A stretch of 64,000 bases of DNA from contig OZ025241.1 of assembly GCA_964019155.1 (NCBI GenBank), positions 90,336,228 to 90,400,227 of the forward strand, given 5' to 3'. Origin of the DNA: Osedax fenrisi (taxonomy: Eukaryota > Annelida > Polychaeta > Sabellida > Siboglinidae). The notes beneath the pieces are model-generated. The model searched no databases, was not told the DNA's origin, and saw only the letters and a list, made by a program, of their open reading frames with translations. Of the stretch, positions 35,274-47,668 are shown one piece after another. The translations under genes were made by a program, and so were the position numbers. How positions within the stretch are numbered: position 1 is the first letter of the stretch; every line of letters begins with the position of its first letter.

Positions 35274-35708
35274 TATATTAATTTAAATCGCAAGCTTGTA
35301 CATATATATATATATATATATAAATAAATATATATGTATACATGAATAAAATATCATTAAACATTAACAAAATTCTATTATCATATAGATATTAGAATTA
35401 ATATATTGTATCGTATATTATAATGTATTATGAATTATTATTCAATAAAATAAAACAAGTAATACAATATAAAACAAAAAGATATAATTTAGATTAAACT
35501 AGAAAAGTATGAAATAAAATCTATTTTTATAAACATTATTAAAAGTTATCTAAGACAGAAATTATATAACATACATAAATAATTAAACTTCTAATACACT
35601 ACTAAACAATATTGATTTAGGTATAAGGACCAATTACTCATGACCATTTTTTGTATTTACTAAATAACGTTAATGAATTTATAAATAAAAATGTTGAGAA
35701 TAAATATT
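35274..35708. other. 3' UTR and downstream flank of MTRFR
   Basis: AT-rich. The first 80 bases include two AATAAA motifs, likely poly(A) signals. Nothing else is recognisable. Confidence 0.5.
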
Positions 35709-35734
35709 AGGGGAAAGTAGTGCTAATGAACTCA

Positions 35735-35945
35735 CTTTTTGAAATATCGATACTTGTTCGAACTTACTTTTTGAAGTATCGATACATGTTCGAACAAAAT
35801 TTGTGAAGTATCGATACTGTTCAAACAAAATTTTTGAAGTATCGATACTGTTCAAACAAAATTTTTGGAAGTATCGATAATTGTTTGAAAATTTTTTTTG
35901 AAGTATCGATACTTGTTCGAACCACATTTTGTAAGTATAGATAAT
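35735..35945. repeat. 33-bp tandem array with ATCGAT centre
   Basis: Seven copies of TTTTTGAAGTATCGATACTT followed by GTTCGAACAAAA. Each holds the palindrome AGTATCGATACT and the half-palindrome GTTCGAAC. A diverged inverse array (AAGTTCGAAGT, AAAGTTCGATACTT) lies at 36905-37085. Confidence 0.85.
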
Positions 35946-36179
35946 TGTATGTAAATTACGCCAAGCATTTTGATAGGGCTGTGTAAATGATGCCTAACAA
36001 AGACTTATACTATATAAACGAATCAAGACATAATATTATGTAATGGGCTCAAACAAAATTGAGATTCTTAATTAGTGATTTAAATTTTGCTCATTTTTCA
36101 TTATCTCGAGACAATCAAATCCTAAAATTCAATATCTCGTGACAATCAAATCCTAAATTTCATTGAGATAATGAAAGTT

Positions 36180-36480
36180 TATAATAAATATTATATTAAA
36201 CCCGAAAAATTGACTTTTTTTCCATTAAGATGATTTTTGTCATGTAAAATCTTCAGCACGCTTTTTTGATTTATTTTTTTTACATTTTTTAAAAATATTT
36301 AAAAAATTAATTTGAAATATTTAAAAAAAAATTTAAAATATTTTTTAAATATTTGTTCAATATTTGTAAACACTTTTTTGATATATTTTTTAACATTTTC
36401 TTGAAAAATTTTAAACATTATTTTTTAATTTTTTAAAAAAATTGTTTAAATATTTTTAAACATTTAAAAAAAATATTTTG
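36180..36480. repeat. Low-complexity TTTAAAAATATTT region
   Basis: A/T-only stretch of TTTTAAAAATATTTAAA-like units in the centre of the AGTGCT element. No coding seen. Confidence 0.6.
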
Positions 36481-37828
36481 TATTATTATCACTGGACATC
36501 TTATTGAATTCTATAATATACGTCATATAGTATTTTTGTTAATTGTTATTAAAACAAAATTTATGTTATATCCGTATTTATATTGATTAAATGTGTATAT
36601 TTTGATATTTTAAATACGTACTATTGTAAAATATATGTTAAAGTAATACTCACGTTGAATCCTTGTATAAAAGTATAAAAGGTATACAGTATACAATTTA
36701 AATCTTTTTCAATATTTGACAGGTAGGAATAATTATAATATAACCTAGCCTAATATTTTTTTAACATAATCAAAGATAATAACAAGTTTTTTTTACTAAA
36801 AATAATTTAAATATATTCTACGATTTATTTATACAATCATTTATAATTTATTGTTAAATATCAATTAAGTTTATATATTAAAATTAATTATATTATCAAA
36901 CATATGATCGCAAGTTCGATAATTGCATAAAAAGTTCGAAGTACTAAAGTTCGATACTTGAATTAAAAGTTCGAAGTTCGAAGTTCAAAAGTTCGAAAAT
37001 TTAAAAAGTTCGAAACCGAAATATTTTTCAAAGTTCGAAGTATCAAAAGTTCGATACTGTTCAAAACTTGTTCGAACTGTTCGAGTTCATTTACAGCACT
37101 AGGGGAAAGTAACCTAATACGGACACTTTAATAATAAATGGTCTTAACTTTTTATGACTCATTATTTTTATTCAAAAATAACAATATATTAATATTATAT
37201 GATTATAGATATTATTGTAATTTTAAAATTTTATTTAATATTTTAATTCCATAGATAACTTGGGTTTCCGTATTCGGTACCCATGTCCGAATACGGACAC
37301 CCTGTGTTATAATACGGACACCCTATATACCACTAGATAAACTATATATTATTGATGAATCAATCAGACAAATTACAATTACGTTATTTATAATTAATTT
37401 TATAAAAAATATATTATAATTTAATTAGTTAATAATTTATTTATTTTTATTATTTTTTAATTTATAATACAATTTAAGTATCTAAATAATAATTTTTTTA
37501 TAATTAGCTTTATTGGTGGTATTATTATTACAACGCACGCGATTTTTAAATCTTTTTGAACATCATAATTGTTCTTACACTTCGCGCTGATTGATTATAG
37601 GGTGTCCGTATTAGGAACTTATATGACCTCTAGATATATGCTTATAACTTAACGAATATTTGATAAAAAATATAGAAATTAAAAATACAATTTTTAGAAT
37701 GCTTTATTTTTTAATAATATAGTATTATATTTTATATCGATACATTTGTATAATCTTGAGAAGGTTTTAAGTTGAATTTTTTTTTCATAAATTTAAAAAC
37801 GTAATAAAAAATCAGTTTATTGGATATA

Positions 37829-38256
37829 CAGTTAACTCTCGGTAAGTCGAACTACGGATAAGTCGGACACATTTAGTTGGTTTGGTTGGATTTGTATCTA
37901 GTTCCATGTTGAATTAATCGGATAAGTTGGATTGGATAAGTCAGAATTTTCTATAAGTCGGACACATATTAGTCATTTTTATGATTTGTATACTGGATGA
38001 GTGGGACTTTTTATAAATTGTCAGAAATTGTTACTATAAATAATGAATATTATAATTTTAGTAAGTAATATAATTGAATACAACATTTTATGTTGCTGAT
38101 TGTTGCATAATTCCATATTTCGGTAACAATTTAACTCGCGCTGCGTATTTCATGTATTATTTGCATGATATTCTTAATCTCGGATAAGTCGGATATCTCG
38201 CTAAGTCGGACACTTTTCCCGGTCCCTTGCGAGTCCGACTTATCGGGAGTTGACTG
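37829..38256. mobile_element. Tigger/pogo-type MITE, TA TSD
   Basis: The ends CAGTTAACTCTCGGTAAGTC and ACTTATCGGGAGTTGACTG are inverted repeats flanked by TA. Further GATAAGTCGGACAC motifs occur inside (37857, 37920, 38183, 38205). CAGT-starting TIRs with AAGTCGGA are known from Tigger/pogo-type MITEs in many animals. It sits inside the element at 35710-38419. Confidence 0.88.
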
Positions 38257-38689
38257 TATTAGCAATATTTTGTATAATTCAAAAATAAAAAATACTTTTT
38301 AGACTATTTTTATAATTATGAATATTTTATTCATTACATTTTTTTTTGTAGGATTTATGGTTTCTGAGATACCGAGAGTGTCCGTATTAGGGCACTCTCC
38401 GTATTCGGTTACTTTCGCCTATATGTCAAAAAAAATATAAGCGATTATAAACTGTATCTTTGACTATATTTGGGATTTTTTATATTTATTAAGTTATCTG
38501 CATGATTCCAATTTGAATTATTTATAAAAATTCTAGAAATATAAAAGAAAAATTTCGTTGTGTGAAAAAAATGTTAATAAAAATAAATCTTCATTTTTCA
38601 TGGTTTAATGTATAATTAAAAAATAAATTATTCAATGGTTTATTTAAAAAAATATATCTAGTGTCAATGAAATTATATATAAGCATAGA

Positions 38690-39058
38690 CATTAAAATTG
38701 GGTAGACTGCTATTTTTATAAATATGCATAGTATTTTTTTTTCACCATTTGAATAATCTGATACAATTATAATTAATTGAATTAAATATATTGATTCAAA
38801 TATAATTTAGTGATATTCTTTATAATTTGTCAATTGATATGAAAAATATGTAAATAGTAGATGGAATTTTTCATATATTAAATTAGTACCTACTTATATT
38901 AATTATATATTAATCTAAAATTGTGTAATCTCCATTTTATATAATTTAAGCTAATTATTTAATAAATTGATATTTAGTCATAAATGAAAATATTTAAAAA
39001 TAAATATTACATAACTACACTTTTTACTAGGTTTGGTACACTTATTGTATTATATGAT
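38690..39058 (+). repeat. Repeat family R, tandem unit 1
   Basis: Uninterrupted copy of family R. Unit 2 follows directly, so the pair is a head-to-tail dimer with a period of about 350 bp. It serves as an empty site for the insertions in the 27.5-29.0 kb copy. Confidence 0.85.
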
Positions 39059-39403
39059 ATTATAAATATGCATAGTATTTTTTTTCACCATTTGAATAAT
39101 CTGATACAATGATAATTAATTGAATTAAATATATTGATTCAAATATAATTTAGTGATATTCTTTATAATTTGTCAATTGATATGAAAAATATGTAAATAG
39201 TAGATGGAATTTTTCATATATTAAATTAGGTACGTACTTATATTAATTATATATTAATCTAAAATTTTGTAATCTCCATTTTATATAATTTAAGCTAATT
39301 ATTTAATAAATTGATATTAGTCATAAATGAAAATATTTAAAAATAAATATTACATAACTACACTTTTTAGTAGGTTTGGTACACTTATCGTATTATATGA
39401 TAG
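39059..39403 (+). repeat. Repeat family R, tandem unit 2
   Basis: Second unit, almost identical to the first (ATAAATATGCATAGTATTTT to ACTTATCGTATTATATGATA), lacking only the first 20-30 bases. Confidence 0.85.
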
Positions 39404-39406
39404 GTA

Positions 39407-39435
39407 GGGGAGAGTGGGGTTGTATGACCATGTTT
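39407..39435 (+). mobile_element. Solitary TAGGGGAGAGTGGGG element end
   Basis: GGGGAGAGTGGGGTTGTATG preceded by TA resembles the left termini at 35710 and 54282. I found no matching right end in the following 4 kb. Confidence 0.4.
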
Positions 39436-39535
39436 TTGTATAAAGTGCTATCATTGTGGTAATAATAATTTTTTTTTAATTATTTAAATTGTATTGCATA
39501 ATATATGATATTACCCAGCAAACAATATATTCGAC

Positions 39536-39830
39536 GCTTTTGGACGCCATGCGCCTAAAATTAATTCGTCACTTTGATGACAATTTGCGCCCAAAAGCGT
39601 CGAATTGTTCTATTGTACTTTGGACGCTATTGCGGCCAAAAGCGTAGAATTTGCGCCTAAAATCCTATTGTACTTTGAACGCTGTTGCGCCCAAAAGCGT
39701 CGAATTTTGCGACGAATTCAATATCGATTCGGAACTGAAGCGTCGAATTTGCGACGAATTCAATATCGATTCGGAACTGAAGCGCCCAAAAGCGTCGAAT
39801 TTGCGCCTAAAAGTTATTATACTTTGGGCC
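39536..39830 (+). repeat. GCGCCCAAAAGCGTCGAATT tandem repeat
   Basis: Degenerate units of TTTGCGCCCAAAAGCGTCGAA with CCTATTGTACTTTGGACGC spacers, and a perfect internal pair of GACGAATTCAATATCGATTC (about 39712 and 39754). Open frames across it are repeat artefacts. Markedly GC-richer than its surroundings. Confidence 0.8.
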
Positions 39831-40580
39831 CAAAACTTCTATTATATTATTTACTGGAAGCTATTTATAACTTTATATCTATATATAGATGATCTATGTA
39901 GGCTTATATATTCTTAAGTATTTATAAATAAAGCATATAGATATATATATATATATAAAAATAGTTATAAAATTTATAAGTTATATATATGCAATTATTA
40001 TTTAATATTAATCAATATAAAAGTATATGATTACTATAATTAAAGTAAGAACATAAATGGTTATGTTATTATCTTTCAAATATTAGACCAATGTTTTGGA
40101 AAGAATTAAAGCGAAACAAATCTAGCCTACTATATATACTATATATAATAGTATTATTAATAGTCTTAACATATCTATTAATATTATTGAAAAAGTATGC
40201 ATGTATGTAATCACACTCGAATGTGTATAGAGTTTAAATATGATAAATCATTATTATAAATTGTAATATACATTATATATTATAATATTATTATTTTAGG
40301 CAAAATGACAACTCAATAAACGATTTTACACTTTATTTGGGGTAAAAAAATTGCACTACTTAATAATACGAATTAAAAAAACACTTCTATTTATATGTAA
40401 GTGATCAATAATGTAATAATCCGGTAATAATAATAGTTATATGGATAACAATAATTACATCCTGCACAGCTGAGTAATGTTAAACACATCTGCACGCATG
40501 CAGCGTCGACCGAATATATAATGTCCCAATGTAAAAGTCATGATGACTACATTTTCACATTATATTCATACTTCATGAGG
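39831..40580. other. AT-rich non-coding DNA
   Basis: No gene, element end or RNA gene seen. Confidence 0.5.
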
Positions 40581-40838
40581 AATATTTATTCCACGTTCTA
40601 TTAAATACTAAATATAATATAAGGTTGCATATGGAATCATGCCACTAGCATATATCTAATGAGGGCTTCACGGAGATTCTATGATAATCACGAAGGCAGC
40701 ACAGACTTATATTGTCATCTCTAAGGCTCCAAGTCATTGATTATCATGGACTGATGTAGTGATCTCGAAGGCAACACGTTACTGGATATCATGGACTGCT
40801 GTGGATTGAGTGATTTTTATTTTAGTAAATATATATAT

Positions 40839-41490
40839 ATGGACTTCGCAGATGTTGCATTAGTAAGTGAAGGTATCAAAGAAGCCTAAGAGATGCTCAC
40901 GAGTCGAAAAAGTCAGAAAAACGAGTAGGACTAAGCACGAATACAGGGAAAACGAAATACATGAGTTACAATACTAATCAACAGTTTGAAATCAAAGCTA
41001 TAGATGGGTCAAATCTGAAAAGCGTTGAAGACTTCAAGTACCTAGGGGCATGGATAGACAGCAGTGCAAAAGATTTGAAAATCAGAAAATCGCTTGCTTG
41101 GAGAACATGTTATCAAATGAGGAATATCTGCTAATCAACTCTTTGTAGGAAACTAAAACTCAGACTCATGAACACCACAGTTGAATCGGTTCTGCTATAC
41201 GGAGGTGAGACTTGGACCCTCACAAAAACACTACTCAAGCAACTTGAAGGCATATACACTCGAATTCTATTAATGATATTAAACGTAGAGATGATGAATT
41301 TGTTTCGGATCTAGTTCTTTGGGAACTAATCATGGAACTAGAAGACGGGGAAGGATACCAGATAACACATCAGGAATATGGAGCGCGAAACTGGTATACC
41401 GGCGAGCGAGATGAAAGTAGCTATTATGAACCGTGCTGTTTGGAGAACTTTTACTGTCCGGAAATCAACAATCCCGAAATAAGAATATAA
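40839..41490 (+). pseudogene. Non-LTR reverse transcriptase relic (C-terminal part)
   Basis: Reading with frameshifts: DFADVALVSEGIKEA (decayed motif C), then NTGKTKYMSYNTNQ, VEDFKYLGAWIDSS, KIRKSLAWRTCYQMRNI, TTVESVLLYGGETWTLT and LEGIYTRILLM, and a distal GIPASEMKVAIMNRAVWRTF. This order (GKTKYM, FKYLG, LLYG.ETW, YTRML) is the classic thumb and C-terminal region of RTE/CR1-like elements. FADD is reduced to FADV and several stops occur. It is not the missing end of the 28.4-kb copy, since the palm overlap differs. Confidence 0.88.
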
Positions 41491-41736
41491 TAATAAATAT
41501 ATAGTTGATATAGTATAAATATTTGCTAACGTAGTTGTTATCTCGAAGGTGAAAGTATATGGACTGTTGTGGTTCATCTTGAAGACGCAATTCAATGATA
41601 ATCATGGGCTGCTGTTGTCATCTAAATGGATATATAATATATATATATATATATATATAAATAAGTTTATAAGTAAACTTATATATTTAATATAAAGTAA
41701 TAGGTTTGTGTATAGTTTTTGATACATATGTATATG

Positions 41737-41815
41737 TATTAGCTCTCATTATAATCTGATTGCATTAGCATGAGAGTGGCTTTCAAGATAATAAAATAAC
41801 AACAATATAAACAAA
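41737..41815 (+). mobile_element. SINE body relic
   Basis: TTAGCATGAGAGTGGCTTTC and TTAGCTCTCATTATAA resemble the SINE body (GATCGGCTCTCGTTAAAA, AACATGAGAGCGGCTTCGA). Head and tail missing. Confidence 0.5.
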
Positions 41816-42854
41816 TGAATCATAACTGATGAATATATGACAGCTTCTTTACTTACTAAATGACACAGTCATGCTAGCTTATACGATGAATATATATTTT
41901 ATGTGTTATAACATTATAACGCTTCGTCGGGTTGACTGTGCCTTATAGCCGTTGATTTCAAAATACGGGTTCCGTTGCTAACAACCTATATTCACTTATA
42001 TAGTTACATATAAATGTCTATAAAAAACTTACGTCAAGCTTTCCAATAGAATATTTTAACTAAATCCTACAAAATGTTACCTACAATATTATTAATTTAT
42101 AAGATTAAATTACAATATAATGTCCAAATATAAAAATTTCTCATTACATTCCTTCAGGCGGAAAATATATTCTACAATCTATTAAATACACAATATAATA
42201 TAAGATTGCATATGGAATAATGCTACTATTATTCATGATGGAAATGCTAGATGGTACCTTGATCAGTCATCATCTATGAGGGCTTCACTTAGATTCTATG
42301 GTCATCACGATGGCGTCACAGAATTCTATTGTTATCTCTAAGGCACCACGTCATTGATTATCACGGAATTCTATTGTCATCTTGAAGGTGTCACACAGCA
42401 CTAAATATCATCGACTGCTGTGGATTGATTGAGTTTATATTTAATTAAATATTGTTATATAGTTATAAATATTTACTAACGTTATTGTTAATTCGAAGAA
42501 GAAATGTCACAGAAAGATATTGTCAACTCTAAGCTGGTATCATAGAAGGCGGACACGGGCTTCTGTGTTAATATCGAAGGTGTTACGTCACGGAATATCA
42601 TGGACTGCTGTTGAATGATTTAATTTTTTAAGCAAATATATCTATATACGACTATAGTCGAAATATATAGTAGAAATAGTCGTAAGTATAAAGTAGTAAT
42701 ATTTTCTAACGTATTTGTTATCTCGAAGTCGAGTATATGGACTGCTCTTGTTCATCTTGAAGGTGTCTTGTCAATGATAACCAAGGACTGCTTTTCAAAT
42801 CTAGATGAATGTATGATATATACAAATAAGATTATAAGTAAACTTATATATTAA

Positions 42855-43217
42855 TTATTTTTTATTTTACCTCGTCTTGTAGATACGACTAAACTCATTG
42901 ATAATAGATATTGGGATATTTATTTACTATTACGTGAAATATTAGATTATCTATATGCACCTATAATTTTTAAAAATTGCTTAATATATTTGTTAGGTTT
43001 GATAGAATATTATTTAGATCGATATGCCTTTTGTTTCTCTAAAGAAAAATTGATACCTAAGCATCTCCATATGTTACACTATTGTCACTTTATTAAGCTA
43101 TATGGTGCATTAAGATATTATTATTGTATGCCTTTTGAAAGTAAACACCAGTATTTCAAGAGAAAAATTAAAATCTCACAACATTTTCACTTGCAACTAG
43201 TCATCAAATATCTTTAA
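42855..43217 (+). pseudogene. Transposase-like fragment (C-terminal part), copy A
   Basis: Open from FILPRLVDTTKLIDNRYWD through LLLREILDYLYAPI and LIPKHLHMLHYCHFIKLYGA to YYYCMPFESKHQYFKRKIK, ending TAA. It aligns segment by segment with copy C (46800-47160: PEWENYILLRIIMDYLYSPI, MTPKFYFMMHYANFIK, YCFSFEKN). The PKH..M.HY and M.FE.KH..FK motifs mark an uncharacterised transposase-derived family common in cnidarians, arthropods and sponges (from general knowledge; superfamily not assigned). N-terminal half absent. Confidence 0.7.
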
Positions 43218-44026
43218 TATTATATATCTTTAACTTTATATAATGTCATTAAACATAGATACTATAAGTCAAATGGAAAACACTATGCTTTCTATCTTTA
43301 CTATTTTCAATTTACATTAATTATTTATATATGTAAGAATTTTTTTTATATATATATAGATTTAAAATTATATAACATATAATTAATGTGTATTTAATAG
43401 GTTTATGATACTTGATAATACAATTTATAATAAAATGGTTAATGAATAAAGATAGTAATAGAAGTGTATGTGTATCATATTGAAATACCACCTATTAAAA
43501 TACATATATTTATATATATATATATGTAATTCTTTCATGAAAATGTTTATACATTTATTTATTTTACAGGCTTCTAACAAGTGAATCGGATGTCGTAAAG
43601 ATATCGGAAAAAATTATGGGAACAACTGTTAGAAATGGAATAAAAGAATTTCTAATAAAATGGTTAATGAATAACGATAGTAATGGAAGTTTATATGTAT
43701 ACCACTTATTATAATATATATATCGTGTATACACGTAGACTATATAAATAATGAACGTCGTACGTGTTTGTATGTAGGGGTTTGGGTATGATAATTATTA
43801 AACATCCTAAGTATGTTTATAAAGTGATTATTATAGTTACTGTAATAATCACCTGTGGTGGGATGTGATTTTATAAATTAGCTTTATAAATACTTATATT
43901 TAAATTTCAAAGTCATCTATTCGTAAAGATAAATTTATGATTTAATTTATGAATGAATGTAGTTATTAAATTGATAACACAGGAAGATATACAAAAAATC
44001 GGAAAGGGAAGACACACAATATAGCA
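43218..44026. other. AT-rich spacer
   Basis: Includes a repeated ATAAAATGGTTAATGAATAA segment (43430 and 43656) and an ACAGGCTTCTAACAAG stretch preceded by a good acceptor at 43570, which may be a decayed exon. Nothing else supportable. Confidence 0.4.
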
Positions 44027-45363
44027 ATGGAGGAAAATGTAGAATGTAGATATGTAACTAATACAATTATAAATCTTAAAAAGCATGACAGTAAAAAACA
44101 TTTAACTAAATTATTAGTTAAATCTACTAACAATTATAATATAAATAATGTATGTACAACTTATGAACATAATGAAAATATGGATAATTATAATAATATG
44201 AATATTATTGAATCACAAAATTTAATAATATAAATACATATAATAATATATATTACGAATTACGAAATGTTAATAATGATTATAGTAGGATAATAGAACG
44301 ATGAGTATGTATTTAAAAAAAAGCTATTGATTAAAAATAAGTTATATCAACTTTCATGATTAAATTAAAAGATATACACTCTATTTCAAATATTGCACAA
44401 ATATCTATTACAAATAAATGTATTGAAATTATTAATGTTGTTACAAAAGATTATATTGATATTTAAAAATTAGGTTTAGATCAATTAAATAATAATTATG
44501 ATAAATCTCCAATTAATTAAGAATAACAATATATATGAAGAAGAAATGCAATCAATTAATAGTGTATATAAATTAAATAATATAGTATTCAAAGAATATC
44601 CATATGTATCTCCTATTGAATATCCATTTAGTATACTTAATAAAAATTAAATTTTCCATTATAATCCAATAATATAAAAAAATGTCTAATATTAATATAG
44701 ATATATTATGCAATAATTCTAATAACCAATTTCAAAAATATTATACTGACGTTAGGGGCACTAAATGGCACTAAATAAAAGGAATTTCCAGAAAATACAA
44801 TAAGGCTTCAATTTTATATAGATGAATTTGAAATATGTAACACTTTAGGTAGTAGTAAAACAAAATTCAAAATATCAGCTATGTATTTTACTATACTTAA
44901 TTTACCAGCAAACATTAGATATAAACGGCATAATATATTTTGGTGTATTTTGAGTAGATATGTTTTCATACAAAAATATGAAAATAGTTACAGCATAATA
45001 TTTAAACTTTTGTTGTGATCTAAAAAAATTAAAAAATGGAATTTCAATTAAACTAAAAAATGGCAATAATTTTAATTTTAATGTAATTATATCCTTTATT
45101 TCTAGTGAAAATTTATCTGCTAGTGATATAGGTTGTTTTAGATTAGCTTTTAATTCTGTGTGTTTTTTTAGATTTTGTTTGATTTCTTATAATGAATTTA
45201 GAAACATTATTAGTTTTGATAAATTTATATTCAGAAATAAAGAAAATTATTCTGAAGCAATTACTTTATTACCCGAAAATAAAATCAGTATTAGAAATAA
45301 ATGTGCATTTTCCGATCTAGATTATTATATGATGCATGAGAATATTGAATATGTGGATGAGTA
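44027..45363 (+). pseudogene. Transposase-like relic, copy B
   Basis: Starts with a zinc-finger-like segment (VECRYVTNTIINLKKHDSKK) and continues with IHSISNIAQISITNKCIEII. After several stops come FYIDEFEICNTLGSSKTKFK, YFTILNLPANIRYK, FISSENLSASDIGCFRLAF and FCLISYNEFRNIISFD. The order equals copy C at 45375-47666, but the frame is broken at least five times. The two copies are head to tail and well diverged, so the duplication is old. Confidence 0.75.
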
Positions 45364-45374
45364 TGATGCATGAG

Positions 45375-47666
45375 ACATTTATGAAGTGTCATATATCTGA
45401 ATGCTCATATAAATCAAATAAATTAGAGAATTTCATCAAACATGTATCACGTAATCACACTAATTCAAATTCCATATCGGTACCTTTACTAAATGAAGAT
45501 GTTCCATCTACTTCAAATAATGAAGAGATCATCCATTGATGATCCGTTGATACAAAGTTCTAACGATACATTTGAATCTACCATTCCAGTATCTACAGGT
45601 GAAGATAATTCTTTTCAATTTAAATTAGCAAACTCATTATTAAATATAAAAGAAGTACATTCACTTCCAGGTGTTATAGTACCATCTATATCTAGAGAAT
45701 TTAAGTCAGTAATAAATTATGCTACGGATAGGTTAAAATTAAGGTTCCTAAATGGGTTATAGGAAATGAATATTGATTATAAAAATTCACATATTTTAAA
45801 AAGTATATTTGATAATGATGAAAATAATTTAATAACTTTAGAATTAGATAGCTTAAATACTGATTACAAATTAAAAGAATTTGCAAAAAATTATTTAAAA
45901 TTAATTTCACCTATATCATATAAATTTGATATACAATCTGATAATGAGTTTTATTATGTCCCTATTACAGAACAATTGATAAATTTAATAAATAATGACC
46001 AAATAAAATCATTATTCCTTGATGTTACAAAAAGAATGGAAATTTGATGGGAAACTTTTTTGATAATTCTAAATTTAAAGCAGCAACAGATTGTGATTTG
46101 GCTATTTATATACAACTCTATCTAGATGAATTTGAGCCATGCAATCCAATAGGATCAAATAGAGGTTATAATAAAACTACAGGTGTATATTTTAGTATCC
46201 TAAATCTTCCTCGTCGATATAGGTTAATGGATATGTCAATTTTTTTATGCATATTAACACGTTATAATAATATAAGAGATCATACGGATGGTTACGATAG
46301 ACTTTTTTTACCACTAATTAATGTAAAGTACTTGAAAATGGTATTAACATTAAAGTTAACGATGTAAATTTAAAATTTAAAGTAATCCTTACTATGATTT
46401 CAGGAGATAATTTATCTTCACACGATTTGGGAGGATTTCAGAAAAATGTTAGTTGTTCAAATATTTATAGATATTGTTTAGTTCAATATTCCGAATTCCG
46501 GAATAAACTTTTGTATAATGAACTGGAAATAATAACCGAAGAAAATGCATATCGTATTGTAAAAAGGAATTGCATATTCTCTACATTAAATAATTTTCAT
46601 GTAAAAGATAGATTCCCCCCTGATTTAATGCATGATCTAATAGAGGGAGTAATACCAAGAACAATTAAGTAAACTATCAAAAATATTATAAATAAAAAAT
46701 TAACTTCTTTAGAATTAATAAATAATAGATTAAAGGCAATAGATTTTCCATTAAATTCATCTATTCCCAAATTATTCAAAAAAGACATTTTAATTGCTTC
46801 GCAGAAATTTGAACTGTTCTTAATTTTTCCCCGTTTATTTGATTTGAATGATAAAGAATCTTCCTGAATGGGAAAATTATATTTTACTAAGAATTATAAT
46901 GGATTACTTATATAGTCCTATTATCAATATAAATAGTTTAAGTTATCTTTCCGATTTAGTTTCGTCATTTTTATCATCTTATATATCTTTGTATGGTGCA
47001 AAGGCAATGACCCCGAAGTTCTATTTTATGATGCATTATGCTAATTTTATAAAATGATATGGGCCGCTAAGAAATTTATATTGTTTTTCCTTTGAAAAAA
47101 ACATCAATAGATTTTTATCAATAGATTTCAAGCATTTAACTACAAATATAAGGAATTTTATATATCTACAAAAATCGTTATATATTAGACATCAGTTAGC
47201 AATAGCTAATTTTTATAAAAAAGAAATATTATTTGTAAATACAAATATCAATACACTTAAAAACATTTTTGTTATAAAATTATCACTGAATTGTCAGTTA
47301 GAATTAAAAAAACTAACATCTGATATTTCAGTAAAAAATTGTAAATCCCTATATTATAATGGATTAAATTATCGCATAGATAATAATGTTATTCACGTGC
47401 TTTCAGTTGACGAACAAGGGTATCCTTTATTTTATCAAATTAACAATATTTTTAACATAGATAATAAATGGTATTTAGGTCGACATATATTTTATATTAA
47501 AAAATGTGTAGAAGAGATGTATGCTTACATTGTTGAAAAACTAGAATATACAATATTGGAGCCACATGAATTACTAGATATTCATAAACATAGAATTTTT
47601 ATTAAAAATAATACCTATTATGCGTTTACTCTCTTCAAAGTAGAAGAAAATAGGATTAATTATTAA
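45375..47666 (+). pseudogene. Transposase-like gene, copy C (frameshifted)
   Basis: In order: a C2H2-like finger (CHISECSYKSNKLENFIKH, then VSRNH), a low-complexity linker, LYLDEFEPCNPIGSNRGY, YFSILNLPRRYR, MISGDNLSSHDLGGFQKN, FPPDLMHDLIEGVIP, ILLRIIMDYLYSPI, MTPKFYFMMHY, and a C-terminal part with YPLFYQINNIFNIDNKWYLG and HRIFIKNNTYYAFTLF, ending TAA at 47664-47666. It needs about five corrections, e.g. one indel near 46335 and a TAA at 46670. YLDEF..CNP.GS and PPDLMHDL.EGV are hallmarks of a transposase-derived family widespread in invertebrates. Expected length about 750 residues. No terminal repeats found. Confidence 0.82.
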
Positions 47667-47668
47667 AA

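Larger units (their letters stand above)
35719..37100. mobile_element. Element with AGTGCT ends and 10-bp TSD
   Basis: The ends AGTGCTAATGAACTC and GAGTTCATTTACAGCACT are inverted repeats, flanked by the perfect duplication AGGGGAAAGT (35709-35718 and 37101-37110). A TSD of 9-11 bp is typical of Mutator-like elements. Both subterminal zones carry arrays of GAAGTATCGATACTTGTTCG-type repeats in opposite orientations. No transposase is visible, so this is a non-autonomous element. Confidence 0.8.
35710..38419. mobile_element. Pogo-like non-autonomous element, interrupted by two insertions
   Basis: The left end TAGGGGAAAGTAACC (split by the insert at 35719-37100) and right end GGTTACTTTCGCC/TA form inverted repeats extending through CCTAATACGG / CCGTATTCGG. 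TA flanks both ends. AATACGGACAC motifs recur at 37118, 37292, 37312 and 37597 (reverse) and at the right end, as transposase binding sites often do. No transposase is left. The termini resemble those at 54282-59198. Confidence 0.8.
40581..42800 (+). repeat. Degenerate ATGGACTGCTG repeat region, split by an RT relic
   Basis: Units with TTATCTCGAAGGTGTCACGT and GGATATCATGGACTGCTGTG recur near 40760, 41540, 42385, 42565 and 42720. A longer block (TCTATTAAATACTAAATATA, GGTTGCATATGGAATCATGC) at about 40595 returns at 42178, so two paralogous units lie either side of the RT relic. No coding capacity is conserved. Confidence 0.65.

Noticed and set aside
35063..35293. 76-codon minus-strand frame
   Set aside because: Shadow of MTRFR exon 2, which reads on the plus strand with family-specific residues.
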